A stretch of 64,000 bases of DNA, taken from Micromonospora nigra. Lineage in GTDB: Bacteria > Actinomycetota > Actinomycetes > Mycobacteriales > Micromonosporaceae. The translations under genes and the position numbers were made by a program. The notes beneath the pieces are model-generated. The model saw only the letters and a list, made by a program, of their open reading frames with translations, did not search any database and had not been told where the DNA came from. The DNA lies in assembly GCF_900091585.1 (NCBI RefSeq), contig NZ_FMHT01000003.1, positions 4,021,501-4,085,500 on the forward strand, given 5' to 3'. Of the stretch, positions 59,470-64,000 are shown piece after piece; position 1 is the stretch's first letter, and every line of letters starts with the position of its first letter.

Positions 59470-60159
59470 TCAGGGGACGGCGCGGGTGACCTTCTCCGTG
59501 GCCCGGCGGGCCGGCAGGCGGGCGGGGTCGGGGTTGGCGCAGAGCACCAGGGTCGCGCCGCCGGCGAGTGGGGCGAGCAGCCAGTCCAGGGGGTCGGGGT
59601 GCGCCGACACGTCGACCAGGAGGCGGTCGCCGGGGCGGATCCCCCACTGCGTCGCCCGGGCCGCCGCGCGGGCCCGCAGCGCCACGTGCCCGGGCCCACC
59701 CGGGGGGTACGCCCCGAAGTGGTCGCCGTGGGCGCGTACCTCGGTCACGTAGTCGGCGAAGCCGGCCGGCACCTGCCGCAGGGGCAGGGCGAACGGGTCG
59801 AGGGCGAGGGCGTACCGGTCGCCGGCCGACCAGCCGTCGACCTGCGCCGCCCGGTCGACGGCGGCGAACAGCACGTCGACGTCGGCCGGCTCCCCGGCCA
59901 CGGTCAACCCCGCCGACCAGCAGCCCAGCAGCACGGCGGCGGTCTGCCAGTGCGGCGGCAGCAGCACCCCGGCGGTGCTGCCCGGCCCGAGGGCCAACTC
60001 GTCGACGAGCAGGTTGGCCGTCTTGGCCACCCAGTTCGCCAGCGTCGCCCCGGACAGTTCGGTGCGCTCGCCGGTGGCGTCGTCGTACCAGGTCAGCAGC
60101 GGGCGTGTCGGGTCGGGGGCGATCGCGTCGGCGAACACCCGCGCAAGGTTCTCGGCCAT
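59470..60159 (-). CDS. TIGR03089 family protein (half of an AMP-binding enzyme)
   Basis: The 229-residue protein is conserved in actinobacteria as TIGR03089 and resembles only the N-terminal part of an AMP-binding (acyl-adenylating) enzyme: RPLLTWYDDATGERTELSGATLANWVAKTANLLVDELALGPGSTAGVLLPPHWQTAAVLLGCWSAGL, then RPGDRLLVDVSAHPDP. The phosphate loop and C-terminal lysine of active enzymes are missing, so adenylation is unlikely. ATG 60159 lacks a strong ribosome site. It occupies a place like Rv3268, near mannose and cell-wall genes. Convergent with the synthetase by 15 bp. Confidence 0.85.
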   Translation of the reverse strand: MAENLARVFADAIAPDPTRPLLTWYDDATGERTELSGATLANWVAKTANLLVDELALGPGSTAGVLLPPHWQTAAVLLGCWSAGLTVAGEPADVDVLFAAVDRAAQVDGWSAGDRYALALDPFALPLRQVPAGFADYVTEVRAHGDHFGAYPPGGPGHVALRARAAARATQWGIRPGDRLLVDVSAHPDPLDWLLAPLAGGATLVLCANPDPARLPARRATEKVTRAVP

Positions 60160-60309
60160 CGACGCGAAGGATACGCCCGGCCGCCCGGGGAAGATGACAA
60201 CGACAACTCGGCACAGCGTCGGGTCGCGGTCAGCGTCCGCGGCGGACATCGGCGTAGGCTTGCCCGAAGTGTTGTTCCCCACAGGCCCGCCAGTGCAAGG
60301 AGTCGCCCC

Positions 60310-61455
60310 GTGACCGCCGGTCGCCCGCCCCGCGTGCTCATCGACGCCACGAGTGTCCCCGCCGACCGTGGCGGCGTCGGTAGATACGTCGACGGCCTGC
60401 TCGGCGCGCTCGGCACAGTGTGCGGTTCGGGGGTGGAACTGGCGGTGGTCAGCCTCCGCACCGACCTGGAGCGCTACAGCAGGATGCTGCCCGGCGCGGA
60501 GATCGTTCCCGCGCCCGCCGCCGTCGCGCACCGCCCCGCCCGCCTGGCCTGGGAGCAGACCGGCCTGCCGCTGCTGGCCCAGCAGGTCGGTGCTCAGGTG
60601 CTCCACTCGCCCTTCTACACCTGCCCGCTGCGGGCCGGCTGTCCGGTCACGGTCACCGTCCACGACGCGACCTTCTTCACCGAGCCGGAGCACTACGACA
60701 AGTCCCGTCGCACCTTCTTCCGCAGTGCCATCAAGACCTCGCTGCGCCGCGCCAACCGGGTGATCGTGCCCAGCAAGGCCACCCGCGACGAGCTGATCCG
60801 GCTGCTCGACGCCGACCCGACCCGCATCGACGTGGCCTACCACGGCGTCGACCACTCGGCGTTCCACGCGCCCAGCGAGGAGGAGAAGGCCCGGGTCCGC
60901 GCCCGCCTGGGGCTCGGCAACGGCAGCTACGTGGCCTTCCTCGGGGCGAAGGAGCCCCGCAAGAACGTCCCCAACCTGATCCGGGGCTGGGTCCGTGCGG
61001 TCGCCGACCGGCAGGATCCGCCGGCCCTGGTGGTGGCCGGCGGCCAGGGGCACGACGACGACATCGACTGCGCCGTGGCCGAGGTCCCGTCCCACCTGCG
61101 ACTGCTGCGTCCGGGCTACCTGCGCTACGCGGACCTGCCCGGCTTCCTCGGCGGCGCGCTGGTGGCCGCCTACCCCTCGTACGGCGAGGGGTTCGGCCTG
61201 CCGATCCTGGAGGCCATGGCGTGCGCCGCCCCGGTGCTGACCACGCCCCGGCTGTCGTTGCCCGAGGTGGGTGGCGACGCGGTGGCGTACACCAGCGAGG
61301 ACCCGGACCAGATCGCCACCGACCTGGCCGCCCTCCTCGACGACGAGCAGCGCCGGCATTCGCTGGCCAAGGCCGGTTTCGACCGGGCCAAGGAGTTCAC
61401 CTGGGAGTCCAGCGCCGAGGTGCACATCGCGGCGTGGACCCGCGCCCGGGCGTGA
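60310..61455 (+). CDS. Family 4 glycosyltransferase
   Basis: The 381-residue retaining glycosyltransferase has a GT-B fold: N-terminal VLIDATSVPADRGGVGRYVDGLLGAL, the linker YHGVDHSAFHAP, AFLGAKEPRKNVPNLIRGW, and the C-terminal donor-binding PSYGEGFGLPILEAMACAAPVLTTPRLSLPEVGGDA with the E-x7-E pattern (EGFGLPILE). GTG 60310 has AAGGAG at 60298-60303. The sugar may be mannose, given manC 58 bp downstream, which supplies GDP-mannose; this is inference. Confidence 0.9.
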   Translation: MTAGRPPRVLIDATSVPADRGGVGRYVDGLLGALGTVCGSGVELAVVSLRTDLERYSRMLPGAEIVPAPAAVAHRPARLAWEQTGLPLLAQQVGAQVLHSPFYTCPLRAGCPVTVTVHDATFFTEPEHYDKSRRTFFRSAIKTSLRRANRVIVPSKATRDELIRLLDADPTRIDVAYHGVDHSAFHAPSEEEKARVRARLGLGNGSYVAFLGAKEPRKNVPNLIRGWVRAVADRQDPPALVVAGGQGHDDDIDCAVAEVPSHLRLLRPGYLRYADLPGFLGGALVAAYPSYGEGFGLPILEAMACAAPVLTTPRLSLPEVGGDAVAYTSEDPDQIATDLAALLDDEQRRHSLAKAGFDRAKEFTWESSAEVHIAAWTRARA

Positions 61456-61513
61456 CCGGCCCGGCGACCGGCAACCGGGCGTCCGGGCGGAGCCCGTCGG
61501 GCATGATGTCCTG

Positions 61514-62605
61514 GTGATCTACGCCGTCATTCCGGCGGGTGGCAGCGGCACAAGGTTGTGGCCGCTGTCCCGCGCCGGCCACCCCAAGTTCCTCCACCCG
61601 CTCACCGGGACCACCGCGTCGCTGCTCCAGGCGACCGTCACGCGGCTCGGGCCGCTGACCACACCGGAGCACACCCTCGTGGTCACCGGCGCCGCCCACG
61701 CCGCGGCGGTGGCCCGCCAACTGGCCGGCGTGCCGGAGGAGAACATCCTGGTGGAGCCGTCGCCACGGGACTCCTGCGCCGCCATCGCGCTGGCCGCCGC
61801 CGTGATCGCGCGACGCGACCCGCAGGCGGTGATGGGGTCGTTCGCCGCCGACCACCTGATCGGTGACCCGGCCCGCTGGGTGGAGGTGGTGCGCGGGGCG
61901 GTCCTCGGCGCCGAGGAGGGGCTGCTGATGACGGTCGGGATCACCCCCACCCGCGCCGAGACCGGCTACGGCTACCTCCAGACCGGCGACCCCGTGGCGG
62001 GTGGACCGCTGCGGCCGGTCGCCGAGTTCAAGGAGAAGCCCAGCGCCGACGTGGCCGAGGCGTACCTGCGCTCGGGGCGTCACCTGTGGAACGCGAGCAT
62101 GTTCGTCTGGCGGGTGGACGTGTTCCTCGCCGAGCTGGCCCGGCAGCAGCCCGCGCTGCACGCCGGGGTGCTGGCGATCGCCGCCGCCTGGGGCACCGAC
62201 GACCAGGACGACGTGCTCGGCACGGTCTGGCCGACGCTGCCGAAGATCTCCGTCGACTACGCGGTCATGGAGGGCGCGGCCACCGCCGGCCGGGTCGCCA
62301 CGGTGCCCGGCGACTTCGGCTGGAACGACGTCGGCGACTTCCACACCCTCGGCGAGGTGCTGCCCGCCGACGGCGACGGCAACGTGGTGCTCGGCGGCGA
62401 CGCCACTCCGGGCGTGCTGCTGCGCGACAGCTCGGGACTGGTGGTGGTGCCGCAGTCGGGTCGGCTGGTGGCGACCGTCGGCGTCCGGGACCTGATCGTG
62501 GTCGACACCCCGGACGCGGTGCTGGTCTGTCCCCGCGACCGTGCCCAGGACGTGAAGAAGATCGTCGACGAGCTCAAGGAGCGGGGCGAAGAGGGCCTCG
62601 TCTGA
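61514..62605 (+). CDS. manC: Mannose-1-phosphate guanylyltransferase
   Basis: The 363-residue enzyme makes GDP-mannose from mannose-1-phosphate and GTP. AVIPAGGSGTRLWPLSR (pyrophosphorylase signature), PKFLHPLTG, SFAADHLIGD, the FKEKPS motif, RSGRHLWNASMFVWRV, and VMEGAATAGRVATVPGDFGWNDVGDFHTL match ManC without the isomerase half. The start GTG 61514 is the only good one in frame after the stop of the GT4 gene. Its 3' end overlaps the convergent NUDIX gene by 32 bp. It corresponds to Rv3264c. Confidence 0.93.
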   Translation: MIYAVIPAGGSGTRLWPLSRAGHPKFLHPLTGTTASLLQATVTRLGPLTTPEHTLVVTGAAHAAAVARQLAGVPEENILVEPSPRDSCAAIALAAAVIARRDPQAVMGSFAADHLIGDPARWVEVVRGAVLGAEEGLLMTVGITPTRAETGYGYLQTGDPVAGGPLRPVAEFKEKPSADVAEAYLRSGRHLWNASMFVWRVDVFLAELARQQPALHAGVLAIAAAWGTDDQDDVLGTVWPTLPKISVDYAVMEGAATAGRVATVPGDFGWNDVGDFHTLGEVLPADGDGNVVLGGDATPGVLLRDSSGLVVVPQSGRLVATVGVRDLIVVDTPDAVLVCPRDRAQDVKKIVDELKERGEEGLV

Positions 62606-63179
62606 GGGCGGTCAACCCCGGCGCGACGAGCCGGGCGGTCCCGCCGGCCAGCGGCTCGGGCAGCCGGTCCGGCGGGAACCAGCCCAACGCCTGCGACTCG
62701 GCGCTGACCCGTTCGACCGCGCCGGCCGGGGCGACGACGGCGAACCGCACGTCGTAGTGCAGCGAGCCGCCCTGGCAGGCCACCGGGTGGACGTCCACGT
62801 CGATCGGGTCCGGGTCCACCCGCAGGCCGGCGATGCCGGACTCCTCGGTCGCCTCCCGCAGGGCGGCGGCGGCCAGCGTCCGGTCGACGGCCTCGCAGTG
62901 CCCGCCGAGCTGCACCCACTTGTGGAACTTGCCGTGCAGGCAGAGCAGCACCCGGTCGCCGGTGGGATCGAGCACGAGCGCGCTGGCGGTGACGTGCCCG
63001 GCCCGGTGTTCCCTCGTCACGGCCACCGGCCCGGCGGCCAGCAGGGCCAGGGTGCGGTCCCGGGCCGCGCCGCCGGCCGGGCTGGTGGGCGTCCATCCGC
63101 GCAGCAGGGCCACCGCGTCGGCGTGCAGTGCGGTGTTCGGGGCGGGGCCGGTGGTGGGGGCGGTCCGGGTGTCGGGCAT
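62574..63179 (-). CDS. NUDIX hydrolase
   Basis: The 201-residue protein carries a NUDIX box in GGHCEAVDRTLAAAALREATEESGI, with the R-E-x-x-E-E core intact and an extra residue in the first part, as in other actinobacterial copies. HKWVQLGGH precedes it. The preceding 60 residues are poorly conserved. The substrate (a nucleoside diphosphate linked to something) is unknown. ATG 63179 is chosen as family start. Its last 10 codons overlap manC on the other strand. Confidence 0.88.
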   Translation of the reverse strand: MPDTRTAPTTGPAPNTALHADAVALLRGWTPTSPAGGAARDRTLALLAAGPVAVTREHRAGHVTASALVLDPTGDRVLLCLHGKFHKWVQLGGHCEAVDRTLAAAALREATEESGIAGLRVDPDPIDVDVHPVACQGGSLHYDVRFAVVAPAGAVERVSAESQALGWFPPDRLPEPLAGGTARLVAPGLTALRRGPLRPAP

Positions 63180-63218
63180 CCCGTCACTGTACGAGCGGAC
63201 GCTTCGTACCCTGGCGCG

Positions 63219-64000
63219 GTGACCCTGCAACTGTTGGAGTTCGTGGTCGGCGGCAACGAGGCCAGCGACCTGCTGCCCGTACGCTCACCGGCGCTGTTGC
63301 GTGCCCACGGCGCCCGTCGGGGCTTCTGGACGGTGCTGGACGAGGGCCCGGTGGAGCACTGCCTGGCCCTGCTGTTGGAGTTGACCGACGGCCGTTGGAC
63401 GGCCCATCACGTGCGCGCCGACGCGGGTGTGGAGAACGGCCGCACCGAGGACGGCGAGGCGCTGGCCCACCACGACGGCTGGGTGTACGTGTTCGGTTCG
63501 CACTTCGGCTCGAAGGCCGGGCCGCTGCGTCCCCGACGGGCGTTCGTGGCCCGGTTCCGGGAGGACGAGGCGGCGGGTGGCGTCGTGCCCGTACGGGTGG
63601 TGCGCAACCGGTTCCGGCTGCACCGGGCGGTCAACGACGCGTTGTTGAAGGCTCCGTTCGAGGCGCTGCCGCCCGGCGAACGGGTGCGGGCCCGGTTCAT
63701 CGGGGAGACGGTGGCGCGGGGCACGGCGCGGGCGAAGGGCTGGGTGGACCGGCTGGTTCTCGACGACCTGCCGCTGAACGTGGAGGCGGCGGCCTTCACC
63801 CCACGCGGTTCGGTGCTGCTCGGGCTGCGGTTCCCGGTGACCACCGACGGCGAGCCGGTCCTGGTGGAACTGGCCGGCGTGGAGGGCATGTTCGAGCCCG
63901 AGGTGAGCTGGCCGACGGCCGTGGCGACGTACGCGCTGTCGGGGGTGACCCCGCCCGGGTCGCTGGCCGGGTTCCGGGCCATCGCCCCTCTCGGCGACGA
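63219..64000 (+). CDS. Unknown protein, truncated by window end
   Basis: From GTG 63219 a frame stays open for 260 codons to the window end, so the C terminus is missing. It reads MTLQLLEFVVGGNEASDLLPVRSPAL, FGSHFGSKAGPLRPRRAFVARFRED, GLRFPVTTDGEPVLVELAGVEGMF, with no signal peptide or membrane helix. I do not recognise a family. Strong G/C third-position use and lack of stops support a real gene. It is divergent from the NUDIX gene, 39 bp away. Confidence 0.65.
   Translation, partial: MTLQLLEFVVGGNEASDLLPVRSPALLRAHGARRGFWTVLDEGPVEHCLALLLELTDGRWTAHHVRADAGVENGRTEDGEALAHHDGWVYVFGSHFGSKAGPLRPRRAFVARFREDEAAGGVVPVRVVRNRFRLHRAVNDALLKAPFEALPPGERVRARFIGETVARGTARAKGWVDRLVLDDLPLNVEAAAFTPRGSVLLGLRFPVTTDGEPVLVELAGVEGMFEPEVSWPTAVATYALSGVTPPGSLAGFRAIAPLGD

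Overview
The window is GC-rich throughout (roughly 70% or more by eye), uses many GTG and TTG starts, and carries mycothiol metabolism (mca), a long-variable-arm tRNA-Leu reading UUA, and gene orders I know from actinobacteria. It reads as chromosomal core DNA of a mycelial actinomycete, most likely Micromonosporaceae (Micromonospora or a close relative). I see no insertion sequence, phage gene, integrase or CRISPR array.

Layout. (1) 1-7910: mazG (cut by the window start), a DUF885 protein, a lipoprotein, enolase, FtsB-like septum protein, DUF501, stand-alone ArgA-type acetyltransferase, Ppx phosphatase and a small membrane protein; the mazG-lipoprotein-eno-ftsB-DUF501-ppx order is the one I recall for Mycobacterium tuberculosis Rv1021-Rv1026. 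(2) 8109-13832: dienelactone hydrolase, type-5 uracil-DNA glycosylase, then a tightly coupled DUF4129 / membrane / MoxR / DUF58 / membrane operon. (3) 13925-18854: NDH-2-like dehydrogenase, a large membrane protein, tRNA-Leu(UAA) (bldA type), a Bax-inhibitor-1 protein and a small unknown protein. (4) 18981-25669: thiolase, two SGNH hydrolases with a possible 20-codon gene between them, DUF1232 protein, cystathionine beta-synthase, GNAT, RNase Z with an unusual leader. (5) 25985-30863: a three-gene operon for the osmolyte N-acetylglutaminylglutamine amide (NAGGN). (6) 31224-40138: msrA, HIT protein, cystathionine gamma-synthase, amidase, DUF4328, threonine dehydratase (with a TTA codon), greA, DUF4307, mca and a small membrane protein. 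Regions 3, 4 and 6 follow the order I recall for Rv1072-Rv1084, so the NAGGN operon looks like an insertion in an old core block. (7) 40257-46209: GGDEF-EAL protein, secreted PI-PLC-like protein, DUF255/YyaL protein. (8) 46281-64000: purK, purE, a 1,639-residue membrane protein, UDP-glucose dehydrogenase, acyl-CoA dehydrogenase, thioesterase, acetoacetyl-CoA synthetase, TIGR03089 protein, glycosyltransferase, mannose-1-phosphate guanylyltransferase, NUDIX protein and an unfinished unknown gene; this resembles the Rv3264-Rv3276 neighbourhood.

How the genes fit together. Sulfur and thiol metabolism recurs (cbs, cystathionine gamma-synthase, msrA, mca). NAGGN synthesis is a self-contained stress module. 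purK/purE are one transcript. The ugd, glycosyltransferase and manC genes point to sugar-nucleotide and cell-envelope glycan supply, and the acyl-CoA dehydrogenase, thioesterase, thiolase and acetoacetyl-CoA synthetase to acyl-CoA turnover.

Most worth a second look: the leader of the RNase Z gene (an unusually long match to the 16S rRNA 3' end, a 12-codon ORF and a three-way-junction RNA with a GUGA loop), the coupled 20-codon ORF between the SGNH hydrolases, the UUA-tRNA together with one TTA-containing gene, an orphan consensus promoter facing a strong hairpin at 30.9-31.2 kb, and a large internal duplication in the 1,639-residue membrane protein. All calls come from reading the sequence; no database search was run.
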